Origin: Streptomyces sp. P3
GTDB taxonomy: Bacteria; Actinomycetota; Actinomycetes; Streptomycetales; Streptomycetaceae
DNA: 64,000 nt
Assembly: GCA_016893485.2 (NCBI GenBank)
Contig: JAFEKX020000001.1
Coordinates: forward strand, 1,612,001-1,676,000
Direction: 5' to 3'
Shown here: piece by piece, positions 29,668 through 42,800 of the stretch
How positions within the stretch are numbered: position 1 is the stretch's first letter
How the letters are laid out: each line of letters starts with the position of its first letter
Translations under genes and position numbers: made by a program
The notes under the pieces: generated by a model
Seen by the model: only the letters and a program-made list of their open reading frames with translations
The model's database searches: none
Told to the model about the DNA's origin: nothing

Positions 29668-29693
29668 GGCGAGGAGTTCACGCACTCCTCGCC
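29668..29693. terminator. Perfect 10-bp hairpin upstream of rox
   Basis: GGCGAGGAGT and ACTCCTCGCC with a 6-nt loop form a strong stem. It lies between divergent promoters, so it is not an ordinary gene-end terminator. It may insulate the monooxygenase gene from upstream transcription or be left from a lost gene. Confidence 0.5.
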
Positions 29694-29716
29694 ACACCCA
29701 AGGTATAGCTCACCCA

Positions 29717-29735
29717 GGGGCTTGCGGCAAGGCCC
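29717..29735 (+). promoter_or_regulatory. Rifamycin-associated element (RAE)
   Basis: The 19-bp imperfect palindrome GGGGCTTGCGGCAAGGCCC has half-sites around CTTGC-G-GCAAG. It matches my recollection of the RAE found upstream of rifamycin-inducible resistance genes in actinomycetes. It lies 113 bp before the rifampicin monooxygenase start. A partial repeat (GGGGGTGCCGCAA) follows at about 29736-29748. Confidence 0.75.
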
Positions 29736-29848
29736 GGGGGTGCCGCAAATGGCCGACCGAGGCCAGGACCTGCGGAAACGAGTGATCGTGATGTGCAGGT
29801 CCACGAAGTGGCCCACCGGAGACCGACCTCGTGGGATGGGCGTTCTAG

Positions 29849-31310
<1,462 letters not shown>

Positions 31311-31389
31311 GATCCCATGGTGACGGTTCTACGCCGACGAGGGCGTCGTCCCGCCCACAGCCGTCACCGAGGGCGGCTTTCGGAGGTAG

Positions 31390-31420
31390 GCCTCCTGGAC
31401 GCCTGGGCTGTCCAGGAGGC
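31390..31420 (+). terminator. Terminator after rox
   Basis: GCCTCCTGGAC (31390-31400) pairs perfectly with GTCCAGGAGGC (31410-31420) around a 9-nt loop, 80 bp past the monooxygenase stop. The remaining sequence to 31641 shows no gene. Confidence 0.75.
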
Positions 31421-31641
31421 GAGTCCAGAACTACTCACGGAATGCCGAAGCCGAACCCGGACCAGGCCACGGCGATCCAGGAGTGAAAGGCCACGGCCCT
31501 GCGCTGACGGACGTGCTCCGCCGCCGGTGCCGCGCCCGCCCGACAAACGGCCGACACCCCTGGTTCACCCAGCCGTCGAGCACCGTTCCGCATGAGGACC
31601 AACTCTGGCCGCTGTCAGCGAACTTGTCCTCAGGAGGCCCG

Positions 31642-32986
31642 ATGTCCCCGCACGCCATCGTCCGGCGCCGCGTCCGTCGTCCCGTAGCGGCGGGTGTCCC
31701 GCTCGCCGTGGCAGTCGCCCTCGTGGCGGCCGGTACGGCCGCGGCGGCCCCCGCGAAGGCCCAGGCCGCCCATGTCACGCGTACGGCGACGCTCGGTGAC
31801 ATCCCGCTCGGCGCGTTCAGCAACGCGCTGCTGCCGGGGACGGTGGCCGACGACCGGGGCGTGGACCTCGGCGGCATAGGCAGCGACATCTACCCGGCCG
31901 GCCGCAAGGGCGAGTACTGGACGGTCACCGACCGCGGGCCCAACGGCCAGATCAAGGTGAGCGGGACGAAGCGCCGCACGTTCCCGTGCCCGGTTTCGAC
32001 CCGGCGATCGTGAAGATCCGTGTCTCCGGGAACACCGTCGAGGTCCTGGACGCCCTCCCGATCACCACGTCCTCCGGGAAGGCCGTCACCGGGCTGTCGA
32101 ACCAGCAGGGACGCGACGAGGCGCCCTACTCCTACGACGCGCAGACGGCACTGTCGTTCAACCCGAACGGGCTCGACACGGAGGGAATCGTGCGGGCCGG
32201 GGACGGCTCCTTCTGGCTCGTCGACGAGTACGGGCCTTCCCTGGTGGATGTCTCCGCGCGCGGGAAGGTGCTCACGCGGTACGTGCCCAGGGGCTGCATC
32301 TGACGGGGACCGACTACCCCGTGGTGGAGTCGCTGCCGGCGGTCCTGCTGCACCGGAAGATCAACCGAGGTTTCGAGGGTCTGGCCCAACTGCCCGGCGG
32401 TGACCTGGTGATGGCCCTGCAGAGCCCGCTGTCGCTGCCGGACGGAGACGCCGGGAACGCGTCGCTCAACACCCGTCTGCTGCGCTTCTCCACCAAGAAG
32501 AAGGCGGTCACGGCGGAGTACGCGTACCGCGTCGACCCGGTGAACGTGGTCGACCCCAGCGAGGACGACACCTCCGAGCTCAAGATCTCCTCCGTGGTCG
32601 CGTTGGGCGGCGACCGACTCCTGGTCGAGGAGCGCACCGACAAGGCGGCCCGGTTGCAGGTGGTGAAGCTGGACCGGCGGTCGAACATCCTGGGCGGTCG
32701 CTACGACGACGACACGACGTCCCCGTCGCTGGAGCAGCTCGACGACCCCGCCGCCTCGGGTGTCCCGGTGCTGGCCAAGAAGCTGGTCGTCGACCTGGGG
32801 ACCGTCTCCGGGGTGCCGCAGAAGATCGAGGGCGTCGCGCGCGTGGATCACGACACGCTCGCCCTCGTGAACGACAACGACTTCGGGATGACGGACGGCG
32901 CGGGCGCCTTCGACGCGCAGGGGCGGTTGGTCGACAGCGGTATCGAGACGACCGTGGTGTACCTGAAGCTGCCGCACGGCATCTGA
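31642..32986 (+). CDS. Secreted esterase-like phytase-family protein, frame-disrupted
   Basis: AGGAGG precedes the ATG. A signal peptide (basic start, then AAGVPLAVAVALVAAGTAAA) is followed by a beta-propeller-like enzyme of the phytase-like esterase family: GGIGSDIYPAGRKGEYWTV, DRGPNGQ, NPNGLDTEGIV, FWLVDEYGPSLVDVS, INRGFEGLAQLPGG and NDNDFGM. Frame changes near 31984 and at GGGG 32290-32293 must be corrected. Such proteins are exported; the substrate is unproven (phosphoester or other). About 448 residues. Confidence 0.75.
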
Positions 32987-33009
32987 GCGTCCGTCGGCCT
33001 GCGGGGCGG

Positions 33010-33435
33010 CTAGCCGAACAGGGACGGGAGCAGTGACTCGATGTCGCTGGGGACCTCGCTCGGCAGGTCCGAGGGGAAGTTCGACGGGAGTGCGGTCGGG
33101 AGCGTGGTCGGCAGGCTGGTGGGGAGTTTTGTGGGCAGGGTGAGGGACGGGCTGCGGCTCGTGCTCGAACTGCTCGCCGCGGGCGCCTTCTTGTCCGGGA
33201 ATCGTGTCCTCCGGAGGCCATCAGTACGACGGTGACGACGACTCCGGCGGCCACGATCACGGTGAGCAGGACGAACAATGGCCGGGGTCGCCGGCGCGCG
33301 GGGCGGGTCGTAGCCCCCGTAGTCCCCTCCTGGCGCGTGGCCGAAGTCTCCGGGGGTGGTGGTCGAAGCCGCCTCCCGGAGGCGGGGCGGCGCCAGGTGG
33401 CCCGGGCGGTCGAGGCGGTACGGGGGCATGGCCAT
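33010..33435 (-). CDS. Small membrane-anchored protein with Leu-Pro-Thr repeats, frame-disrupted
   Basis: The N-terminus MAMPPYRLDRPGHLAPPRLR is proline-rich. A membrane helix, PLFVLLTVIVAAGVVVTVVL, is encoded in another frame between about 33190 and 33290. The C-terminus is a run of LPTKLPTSLPTTLPTALPSN type ending SLLPSLFG. Two compensating indels around the helix would make one protein of about 140 residues. Function unknown; probably exposed outside the membrane. Confidence 0.5.
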   Translation of the reverse strand: MAMPPYRLDRPGHLAPPRLREAASTTTPGDFGHAPGGDYGGYDPPRAPATPAIVRPAHRDRGRRSRRHRRTDGLRRTRFPDKKAPAASSSSTSRSPSLTLPTKLPTSLPTTLPTALPSNFPSDLPSEVPSDIESLLPSLFG

Positions 33436-33601
33436 ACCGTCCAGAGTCGCCTCACAGAGGTCATGACGCGACCCCCGCGCGGTGGTTGGTACGGGCTCAT
33501 GCCGTGGATCGCATGATTCCGGAGCATTCCGCGCAGGGGTCGGTCACGAACGGCATTTCACGTGCACCAGGGGGCTCGTGGTGACGCACGCGTGCGTGCG
33601 G

Positions 33602-34769
<1,168 letters not shown>

Positions 34770-34956
34770 GACGCGGCTCCTTGTTGCTTCGCTGCGACTA
34801 TTTCGTCATGGCGGTTTACAAATTAGTATGCACACGCAGCTCTGGGAAGGGACAACATGTCCCTGAAGGAGTGGGGTACGGGTCACCGCGCCCCGGACAG
34901 CCTTGAAAACACCAGGTCAGAGCCCGCAGAGCCGCGGAAAAAACAGGGAGAGCCCG
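34770..34956. promoter_or_regulatory. xylA-xylB divergent control region
   Basis: Contains an AT-rich core, tttacaaattagtatgcac (34812-34830), striking in this GC-rich genome. It carries a TACTAAT-like -10 toward xylA on the minus strand and is the likely binding site of the ROK repressor encoded downstream. The xylB side has AGGGAG 5 nt before its ATG. Confidence 0.5.
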
Positions 34957-36399
34957 ATGTCAGCAGCCGAGGGTCCGCTCGTCGTCGGCGTGGACACGTC
35001 CACCCAGTCCACGAAGGCGCTGGTCGTCGACGTGTCCACCGGACGGATCGTCGCGAGCGGCCAGGCGCCGCACACCGTCTCCTCGGGGGCGGGCCGCGAG
35101 AGCGACCCGCGTCAGTGGTGGGACGCCCTGGGCGAGGCCCTGCGCCAGTGCGGGGACGCGGCCCGCGAGGCGGCGGCCGTGTCGATCGGCGGCCAGCAGC
35201 ACGGGCTGGTCACCCTGGACGCCCAGGGTGAGCCGGTACGCCCGGCGATGCTGTGGAACGACGTGCGCTCGGCACCACAGGCCACCCGGCTGATCGAGGA
35301 ACTGGGCGGTCCGAAGGCCTGGGCGGAGCGCACCGGCAGCGTGCCTGGAGCCTCCTTCACGGTCACGAAGTGGGCATGGCTCGCCGAGCACGAGCCGGAG
35401 TCGGTGCGCGCCACGGCGGCCGTACGCCTCCCCACGACTACCTCACCGAGCGGCTCACCGGGCAGGGCACCACCGACCGGGGCGATGCCTCCGGCACAGG
35501 TTGGTGGGCTTCGGGGAGCGAGTCGTACGACGAGGAGATCCTGCGGCACGTCGGGCTCGACCCGGCGATGCTGCCCCAGGTGGTGCGGCCGGGTGAGGTG
35601 GCGGGGACGGTGCGCGACTGCCATGACCTGCCGTTCTCCAAGGGCACGCTGGTCGCCCCCGGCACCGGTGACAACGCGGCCGCCGCGCTCGGCCTCGGGC
35701 TGCGCCCCGGCCATCCCGTGCTCAGCCTCGGCACCTCGGGCACCGTGTACGCGGTGTCGAAGCACCGCCCCGCCGACCCGACCGGCACGGTCGCGGGCTT
35801 CGCCGACGCGCACGGCGACTGGCTGCCCCTGGCCTGCACCCTGAACTGCACCCTCGCCGTCGACCGCGTCGCGGCCCTGCTGGCCTGGACCGGGAGGCCG
35901 TGGAACCCGGCGCCGCGGTGACCCTGCTGCCCTACCTGGACGGCGAGCGCACCCCGAACCTGCCCAACGCCTCGGGCCTGCTGCACGGCCTGCGCCACGA
36001 CACCACCGGCGGCCAACTCCTCCAGGCCGCCTACGACGGCGCCGTGCACGCCCTGTTGGGGGCGCTCGACCTGGTCCTCGACGAGGACGCGGACCGCACC
36101 GCACCCCTGCTGCTGATCGGCGGGGGCGCCCGGGGCACGGCCTGGCAGGACACCGTACGACGGCTGTCGGGGCGTCGGTGCAGGTGCCCGAGGCGAAGGA
36201 ACTGGTCGCGCTCGGCGCCGCCGCGCAGGCCGCCGGGCTCCTGACCGGTGAGGATCCGGCCGCGGTGGCGCGGCGCTGGAACACGGCCGCCGGGCCGGTG
36301 CTGGACGCCGTGGAGCGGGACGAGGCGACGCTGGCCAGGATCTCCGGGGTACTCTCCGACGCGGCTCCGCTGCTCGAACGGAGGACGGACGCCCGCTGA
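34957..36399 (+). CDS. xylB: Xylulokinase, frame-disrupted
   Basis: Phosphorylates D-xylulose with ATP. FGGY-kinase features are VVGVDTSTQSTKALVVDV (phosphate loop), SIGGQQHGLVTLD, PAMLWNDVRSAPQA, APGTGDNAAAALGLG, SLGTSGTVYAV, LPYLDGERTPNLPNA and LLLIGGGARGTAWQD. Frame changes are at CCCC 35430-35433, near 35890, and at GGGG 36169-36172. Joined length about 481 residues, normal for XylB. Confidence 0.88.
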
Positions 36400-36428
36400 C
36401 CCGCAATCGACCGAGGACTGACGGAGGC

Positions 36429-37660
36429 ATGACCGCACCGCTGCACGAGGCGCATCCCGCCGGGCCCGGCCGCGCGTTGCCCGACACCCAGCAGGGCATG
36501 CGCCGCCGCAACCTCGCGCGTGTGATGCACACGGTGCGCGCCGAGGGCCCGCTCTCGCGCGCGGCCGTGGCCTCGCGCATCGGGCTGACCCGTGCGGCGG
36601 TGTCGACGCTGGTGGACGAGCTGATCCGGTCGGGGCTCCTCGAAGAGCTGGGCCCCGAGCGGCCCGGCCGGGTGGGCCGCCCTGGCTCGGCGCTCGCCGT
36701 CAGCGGGCGCGGTCCCGCCGGGATCGGCGCGGAGATCGGCGTCGACCATCTCGCGGTCTGCGCGGTCGATCTGCGCGGCGAGATACGCGTGCGTGCCGTC
36801 CGGCACGGCGTGAACCGCGGCCGCTCCCCGAGCCGGTCCTCGCCGAACTCACCGCGCTGGTACGGCAGGTCGTGGCCGAGGCGGACGCGGAGGGCCTGTG
36901 GCCGGCCGGCCTCGCGGTCGCCGTGCCCGGTCTGGTCGCCCGCGACGGACGTACGGTCGTCCGCGCCCCGAACCTCGACTGGCACGACACGGATCTCGGC
37001 GCCCTGCTGCCCGCCGAACTGCCGCCGACTGTGGACAACGAGGCCAACTTCGGCGGGCTGGCAGAACTCTGGCTGGGCGAGACCGCTCCGCGTGACTTCC
37101 TGCATGTGTCGGCCGAGATCGGCATCGGCGCCGCCGTCGTGGTGGACGGCGGGCTGCTGCGCGGAACACGGGGATTCGCGGGCGAGTTGGGCCATGTCCC
37201 GGTGCGTCCCGACGGGCCGGCGTGCGCGTGCGGCGGGCGCGGCTGCCTCGAAAAGTACGCGGGTGAGGAGGCGGTGCTGCGTGCCGCGGGACTGGAGCCC
37301 GGCGCGGACCGGGTGGGCCTGCTCGCGTCCCGTGCCGCCGACGGCGACGAGGCGGTACGACGTGCCCTGCACGAGGCCGGTACGGCGCTCGGCATCGCGC
37401 TGACCGGCGCGGTCAACCTGCTCGATCCACAGCTGGTCGTGCTGGGCGGCGCGCTGTCCGGGCTCGCGCCATGGCTGCTGCCGTCGCTGGAGGCCGAGTT
37501 GGCGGGCCGCACGGCGGGACCCGCCTGTCCGGTCGCGGTGTCGCGGCTGGGACCCGAGGGTCCGCTGCTGGGCGCCGCGCACTCGATCGTGCGGGCCGTC
37601 CTCGACGACCCCGCCTCGGTGGCCGAACGGGCTGGGGACAACCTGGCCGAACAGGCCTGA
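36429..37660 (+). CDS. xylR: ROK family repressor (XylR-like), one frame change
   Basis: An N-terminal winged helix (LSRAAVASRIGLTRAAVSTL) is joined to a ROK sugar-binding domain with AVAVPGLVARDGRTVVRAPN, DNEANFGGLAELW, IGIGAAVVVDGGLLRG, GELGHVPV and the zinc-binding CACGGRGCLEKYAG. One more C in 36826-36829 joins the two halves. It follows xylB by 29 bp with GGAGG upstream and probably represses the xyl genes until xylose binds. About 410 residues. Confidence 0.85.
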
Positions 37661-37811
37661 AACGGGGCCGACTTCACCCGTCCGAGTGATCGGGTTATCC
37701 ACAGTTCCGCCGCCGTCCACGGAACCTTGCCACGCCCTACTGCCCAACCCGCAAGCGCCGTACCGTGATTCACGTGAGGCGCAGCCGTCGAGTCGTGACG
37801 ACGGGGTGCGG

Positions 37812-39336
37812 ATGCCGGTGGACGAGGGGGATTCACGTGTCGGGGAGACAGTACGAGGGCAGGAGACGCTTCCGGGGCTGCGGCGGAATGCCGTCGGGCT
37901 GCGCGAGGTCCTTTTCCAGAGCGTCACGGCGATGGCGCCGGCCGCGGCGGTCGCCGCGTCGGTCCCGTCGGGCGCGGCCTTCGCGGGCGGCAGCCTCCCA
38001 CTGTCGGTGCTGATCGCGCTGGTGGCCTGCCTGTTCACCGCGTCCTGCGTCGCCGAGCTGGCCCGCGAGTTGCCCGCCGCGGGATCGGTGGCCACCTACG
38101 CGGCACAGGGACTGCATCCGGCCGTCGGCTTCCTGGTCGGCTGGGGCTATGTCTTCGTGGAGGCGCTGATCCCACCCCCCTGCTGCTCCTCCAACTCGGG
38201 TTCACCACGGCGGGCACCCTGCACCAGGAGTGGAACTCGTATCCGGAGAGCCTGTGGTGGCCATGGGCGCTCGCGGGCGCCGCGATCATCACGGCGGCGG
38301 GCTGGTTCGGAGTACGGGCCTCCGCCCGCTTCGGCACGGTCCTCGGGGTCTTCGAGATCCTCGTCTTCCTGGTGTTCGCCGTCTGGCTGATCGGCAAGGC
38401 CGGCAGCGCCAACACCCTGTCCGTGTTCGGGACTTCGCACACCGGCAAGGACTACTCGGGCCTCGGCGGGGTCTTCGCCGGCTCGGTCTACACGGTGCTC
38501 GCGTTCGCCGGGTTCGAGGCCGCGGCACCGCTCGCCGAGGAGACTCGAGACCCACGCCGGACGATGCACCGCGCGGTGCTCGGCGCGGCCCTCGGGATCG
38601 GCCTGTTCTACGTGCTCACGACCTACGCCATGACCGTGTACTTCGGGCCGGACCGCTTCAGCGGCTTCGGCGCCGACGGAGCGGCCTCCTGGGAGGGCGT
38701 GGCCCGCGCGTCGTTCGGACTGTTCTGGGTGCTGGTGTTCCTGGCCGTGGTCAACTCGACGATCGCCAACGCCAACGCGTGCGCCACCGTCTCGACCCGC
38801 ACTGCCTTCGCCCTGGCCCGCATCCGGGTACTCCCCGTCCTGGCCACCCTGCACCCGCGCCACCGCTCCCCGTCGCCGGCATCACCGTCCAGAGTGTCAT
38901 CGCGGTGGGCGCCGTACTGGGCCTCGGCCTCGGCTACGACCCGGTGACCGCGTTCCTCCTCCTGGCCACGGTGATCGTCACGGTCGTCATCGCCGTCTAC
39001 ATCGTCGTGAACCTGGCCTGCGCGGGCTACTTCCTGCGCCGCAGACGCGAGGTGCTCAAGCCGCTACGACACCTGCTGGTCCCGCTCCTCGGAATCATCG
39101 CGTTCGTCCCCGCCCTGCTCACCGCGGCAGGCATCCCGGCCTTCGACTTCGTGACCGAGCTGACCGCGCCCGTGTCCTACGCCGGACCCATCGTCGGTAT
39201 CTGGATGGCGGCGGGAGTCGTGGTCCTGCTCGTCCTGCTACGACGCCACCCCGAGCGAATAGCCGAAACCGCCCGTGTCCACCTCGACGAACCCGACCCC
39301 ACCGGTCATCCGCAGAACGGAGCAGTACAGCCATGA
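37812..39336 (+). CDS. APC family permease, frame-disrupted
   Basis: A membrane transporter of the amino acid/polyamine/organocation type with about 12 helices: GLREVLFQSVTAMAPAAAVAA, GSVATYAAQGLHPAVGFLVGW, YTVLAFAGFEAAAPLAEETRDPRRT and AVVNSTIANANACATVSTR. Frame changes lie in the CCCCCC run 38175-38180 and at CCCC 38868-38871. Its stop overlaps the ATG of the acetamidase/formamidase gene (ATGA), so it probably imports a small amide or related nitrogen source. About 508 residues. Confidence 0.8.
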
Positions 39337-40344
39337 ACGACCCCGGATCCTGACGGTGCGGCCCGAACCGGGCGACTACGCCTGGACGTTCGGCGGCGCC
39401 CCGCCCGTGGCCCGCATCGCGCCCGGCACGGTCCTCGACCTGTTCACCGAGGACTGCTTCGCGGGACGGGTGCGGTCCGAGAAGGACCTGGTGTCGGAGG
39501 TGTGCGAGTTCCCGTTCCTCAACCCGCAGACCGGCCCGTTCCACGTGGAGGGCGCCGAGCCGGGCGACACGGTCGCCGTGCACTTCGTGTCGATCGAACC
39601 GGCCCGGGACTGGGCGGCCTCGACCACGGTCCCCCTCTTCGGGGCGCTCACCTCGACGCACACCACGGCCACGTTGCAGCCGCCGCTTCCGGAGACCGTC
39701 TGGATCTGGCAGTTGGACCGGACCCGCCGGACGGCGCTGTTCCGCGCGCGGGACAGCGACATCGAGGTCGAGCTGCCCCTCGACCCGATGCACGGCACGG
39801 TGGGCGTGGCCCCCGCCAACCTGGAGGTGCGTTCGGCGCTGGTACCGGACGCGCACGGCGGGAACATGGACACCCCGAGATGCGGGCCGGGGTCACCTGC
39901 TACCTCGGGGTGAACGTGGAGGGCGCACTGCTCAGCCTCGGTGACGGGCACGCCCGGCAGGGCGAGGGCGAGACCTGCGGAGTCGCCGTCGAGTGCGCGA
40001 TGAACACCGTGGTGATCGTCGAGCTCCTCAAAGGGGTCGCCACCCCCTGGCCGCGCATCGAGTCGGACACGCACATCATCTCGACGGGTTCGGCACGCCC
40101 GCTGGAGGACGCGTTCCGGATCTCCCAGCTCGACCTGGTGCGCTGGCTGGTCCGCGACTACGGCTTCAGTGAACTGGACGCCTACCAATTCGCAACCCAG
40201 GCGGTCGAATCGCCGTTGGCCAACGTGTGCGACACCAACTACACCTGCGTGGCGAAGATCCGGAAGGAATGGCTGCCCGCGCGCGAGAGACACCGCGGAC
40301 TGCACGCACGGCTGCGGGAGACCGCGGCGGCACTCCAGGGCTGA
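39333..40344 (+). CDS. Acetamidase/formamidase family protein, frame-disrupted
   Basis: Hydrolyses a small amide to acid and ammonia. The FmdA/AmdA pattern includes PVARIAPGTVLDLFTEDCFAG, GPFHVEGAEPGDTVAVHF, LDPMHGTVGVAP, NMDTPEMRAGVTCYLGVNVEGA, LSLGDGHARQGEGETCG and DYGFSELDAYQFATQA. One C must be added at 39341-39344 (restoring MNDPRILTVRPEPG) and one at 39873-39876. About 337 residues. Translationally coupled to the APC permease. It could act on formamide, acetamide or a larger amide. Confidence 0.85.
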
Positions 40345-40432
40345 GCGGAACTCCGGTGCTGAACGGCCTCCCGCGTTGAACAGCACTCCGGCGCTGAACG
40401 ACACCCCAGCTCTGAACGCCCCCGGCACTGAC
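40343..40432. repeat. About 18-bp tandem repeats downstream of the amidase gene
   Basis: Roughly five imperfect units beginning gaac and ending gct or similar, e.g. gaacgacaccccagctct. They fill the gap before the next gene. No coding role is apparent. Confidence 0.55.
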
Positions 40433-40449
40433 CAGAAAGGCACCCGACC

Positions 40450-41049
40450 ATGGAACGGGCACGACCGCTCCCCAGCAGGCGATGGCTGCTGAAGGGCGCC
40501 GCCCTCGCCGCCGTCCCCTACGCGTTACTTCCCGACGCGGAGGCCGGCGCACAGACCCAGGCCGTCGACTACCCGTCGGCCGAGTGGCAGCCGGCGAGCA
40601 CCTCCAACTACACGGCGTCCAACCGCCCCAGCACCTATCCCCTCGACTACGTGGTCATCCACGTCACGCAGGAGACGTATCCCAACACCCTGTCCATCTT
40701 CCAGAATCCGAAGAAGAAGGTGTCCGCGCACTACCTCGTGCGCTCGGCCGACGGACATGTGGCCCAGTGTGTCCGCGAAGCCGACATCGCCTGGCACGCG
40801 GGGAACTGGGACTACAACACCCGCAGCATCGGCATCGAGCACGAGGGCTGGGTGGACCAACCCCAGTGGTTCACCGACGCGTTGTACGAGCAGTCGGCCA
40901 AGCTGACGGCGGCGATCTGCACGAAGTACGGGCTCCCGAAGGACCGGGCACACATCATCGGGCACTACGAGGTGCCGGGTACGGACCACACCGATCCGGG
41001 GCCGAACTGGGATTGGACGCGGTACATAAGGCTGGTCAATCTCGCCTGA
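40450..41049 (+). CDS. Tat-exported N-acetylmuramoyl-L-alanine amidase (PGRP/amidase_2)
   Basis: Intact, 199 residues. The N-terminus SRRWLLKGAALAAVPYALLP is a twin-arginine signal. The amidase domain has YVVIHVTQETYPNTLSIFQ (first zinc His), VSAHYLVRSADG, READIAWHAGNWDYNTRSIG, IGIEHEGW and IIGHYEVPGTDHTDPGPNWDW (last His and Asp). It cleaves the glycan-peptide bond of peptidoglycan outside the cell, in wall turnover or attack on other bacteria. Confidence 0.9.
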   Translation: MERARPLPSRRWLLKGAALAAVPYALLPDAEAGAQTQAVDYPSAEWQPASTSNYTASNRPSTYPLDYVVIHVTQETYPNTLSIFQNPKKKVSAHYLVRSADGHVAQCVREADIAWHAGNWDYNTRSIGIEHEGWVDQPQWFTDALYEQSAKLTAAICTKYGLPKDRAHIIGHYEVPGTDHTDPGPNWDWTRYIRLVNLA

Positions 41050-41190
41050 GCGGAGGCGGATCCGGGCCGGTTCGGAGGGTGTCGCTGTTCGTTCGGGGCG
41101 TACCTGGTCGAAACGGTTGTCCGGATCGGTCTGCGGAGTAACGATGGCCGCATCCGTTGCGACGCCGCGTCGACTTCAGGGGAGGCCGAG

Positions 41191-42468
41191 TTGACCGATC
41201 CGTGGGTGGCCCTGGAGCCCGGGGCCGACCCTGCCGAGCGGGTGCGGGTGCTCCGCCGGGCACACGAGACGTTCGCCGCGGCCGGCACGGTGCCGCAGCC
41301 GGTGCGGTCGGTGGTGGCCGAGTCCTGGCGGCGTTCCGCGCGGGCAGGTGTCGGCACCGAGGGCACCGCGAGCGTCGAGCTGACGGACGGTGACCTTGGT
41401 GTCTACCGCGCGCAGCATCCGCTGGCGCGGGTGATGCCGCTGATCCGGGAGTTGATGGGCACGTTCGCGGCGGACGGGGAGCATCTGCTCGCGGTGTGCG
41501 ACGCGCAGGGCAGGCTGCTGTGGGTCGAGGGGCACCCGGCGACCCGCCGGAAGGCGGGCGGGATGAACTTCGTGCCGGGTGCGCGCTGGGCGGAGAGCGC
41601 GGTCGGGACGAACGCACCGGGTACGGCGGTCGCCCTGGACCGGCCGGTGCAGGTGTTCGCGGCCGAGCACTTCATCCGGCGGGTGCAGCCGTGGACGTGC
41701 GCGGCGGCCCCGGTGCACGATCCGCGCACGGGGCGGGTGCTCGGTGCCGTGGACATCACCGGTGGGAACGGCCTGGCGCATCCGCACAGCCTTGGCTTCG
41801 TGCAGGCGGTGGCGCGGGCCGCCGAGTCCCAACTGGCGCTGCTCGCACCGGAACAGACACCCGTCGACGGGCCCGAGTTGACCGCGCTCGGCCGGGACGA
41901 GGCCCAACTGTGCGTCGACGGACGCAAGGTGAAGCTGAGCCGCCGCCACAGCGAGATCCTGGTCCTGTTGGCCCGGCACCCCGAGGGACTGACCGGCGAC
42001 GAGTTGCTGTGCGCGCTGTACGAGGACGAGTCGGTGCCGCCGGTGACGTTGCGGGCCGAACTGGCGCGGCTGCGGAGGCTGTTGGGGCCCGGGTTGCTCG
42101 CCTCGCGTCCGTACCGGCTCACGGTGCCGGTCGAGTCCGATGTGACGATCGTCGAACGGCGGCTGGAAGGGGGCGCGGTGACGGGAGCGGCGTCGGCGTA
42201 CACGGGTCCGTTGCTGCCGGGTTCGCAGGCTCCGGCGGTGGTCCGGCTCAGGGCCCGGCTCGCGGACGGCCTCCGTACCGCGCTGATCGCCCGCCGCGAC
42301 CCCGACCTGCTGGCGGACTGGGCGCACGCGCCGTGGGGCGAGGACGACCTCGACGTGTGGCGGGCGCTCGCGGCGATACGCCCGACGGCACCGGTGCGTT
42401 CCCGACTCGCCGCGCTGGAGTCCGAGTTGGCGGCACCTGCCGCGTGGTCGCATCGGGCGGGTCACTGA
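41191..42468 (+). CDS. GAF domain transcriptional regulator with C-terminal DNA-binding domain
   Basis: Intact, 425 residues from a TTG start behind GGGGAGG. VVAESWRRSARAGV and HLLAVCDAQGRLLWVEGHP start a sensor; the GAF part contains FVPGARWAESAVGTNAPGTA, FAAEHFIRRVQPWTCAAAPV and VLGAVDITGGN. It resembles AcoR-type activators but lacks the AAA+ domain; a winged helix replaces it (LSRRHSEILVLLARHPEGL, LRAELARLRRLLGPGLL). It lies before an aldehyde dehydrogenase gene and probably activates it in response to alcohols or aldehydes. Confidence 0.85.
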   Translation: MTDPWVALEPGADPAERVRVLRRAHETFAAAGTVPQPVRSVVAESWRRSARAGVGTEGTASVELTDGDLGVYRAQHPLARVMPLIRELMGTFAADGEHLLAVCDAQGRLLWVEGHPATRRKAGGMNFVPGARWAESAVGTNAPGTAVALDRPVQVFAAEHFIRRVQPWTCAAAPVHDPRTGRVLGAVDITGGNGLAHPHSLGFVQAVARAAESQLALLAPEQTPVDGPELTALGRDEAQLCVDGRKVKLSRRHSEILVLLARHPEGLTGDELLCALYEDESVPPVTLRAELARLRRLLGPGLLASRPYRLTVPVESDVTIVERRLEGGAVTGAASAYTGPLLPGSQAPAVVRLRARLADGLRTALIARRDPDLLADWAHAPWGEDDLDVWRALAAIRPTAPVRSRLAALESELAAPAAWSHRAGH

Positions 42469-42800
42469 CGTAGCGCGTATCGCGGTAACACGCCGTCGGC
42501 GTGGGCCACTTGGCGCTGGACGCAAGCAACTTGGAGCCCGCGCACCATCATCGCCCGAATCCCGCCCGCCCTCACTACCGCGCCCCCGATCCGACCTCGC
42601 ACCCCAACCCCGACCTCGCACCCCAACCCCGTTCCCCACCCTCACACCCCACCGCTCCCGAACCCGCTCCCTCTCCCTCTCCCTCTCCCTCTCCCTCTCC
42701 CTCTCCCTCTCCCGCGCAACGTACATGCAACGTCCCGCCCCTAGCCTCGCGGCGAACGCTGCCCAACGGCGGGCAGCGCTGTTCCGGGAGGCAAACCAGG
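42469..42800. promoter_or_regulatory. Repeat-rich control region of the aldehyde dehydrogenase gene
   Basis: No gene is seen in this 332-bp gap. It contains two 19-bp direct copies of gacctcgcaccccaacccc (42593-42630), nearly eight CTCCCT hexamers (42667-42713) and the direct repeat GCAACGT-acat-GCAACGT (42716-42733). The last is a candidate site for the GAF regulator, about 70 bp before the start codon. Confidence 0.5.

Larger units (their letters stand above)
29504..29848. promoter_or_regulatory. Divergent control region of the desaturase and rifampicin monooxygenase genes
   Basis: No gene is seen in this 345-bp gap. It carries a strong hairpin (29668-29693) and the rifamycin-associated element (29717-29735), described separately. 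The part near 29520-29600 should hold the desaturase promoter, but I cannot point to clear hexamers. Confidence 0.5.

Noticed and set aside
35438..38095. A minus-strand open frame of about 885 codons across xylB, the ROK gene and the permease start
   Set aside because: Pure shadow: xylB, xylR and permease motifs on the plus strand are unmistakable, and the antisense product is Arg/Ser/Pro-rich.
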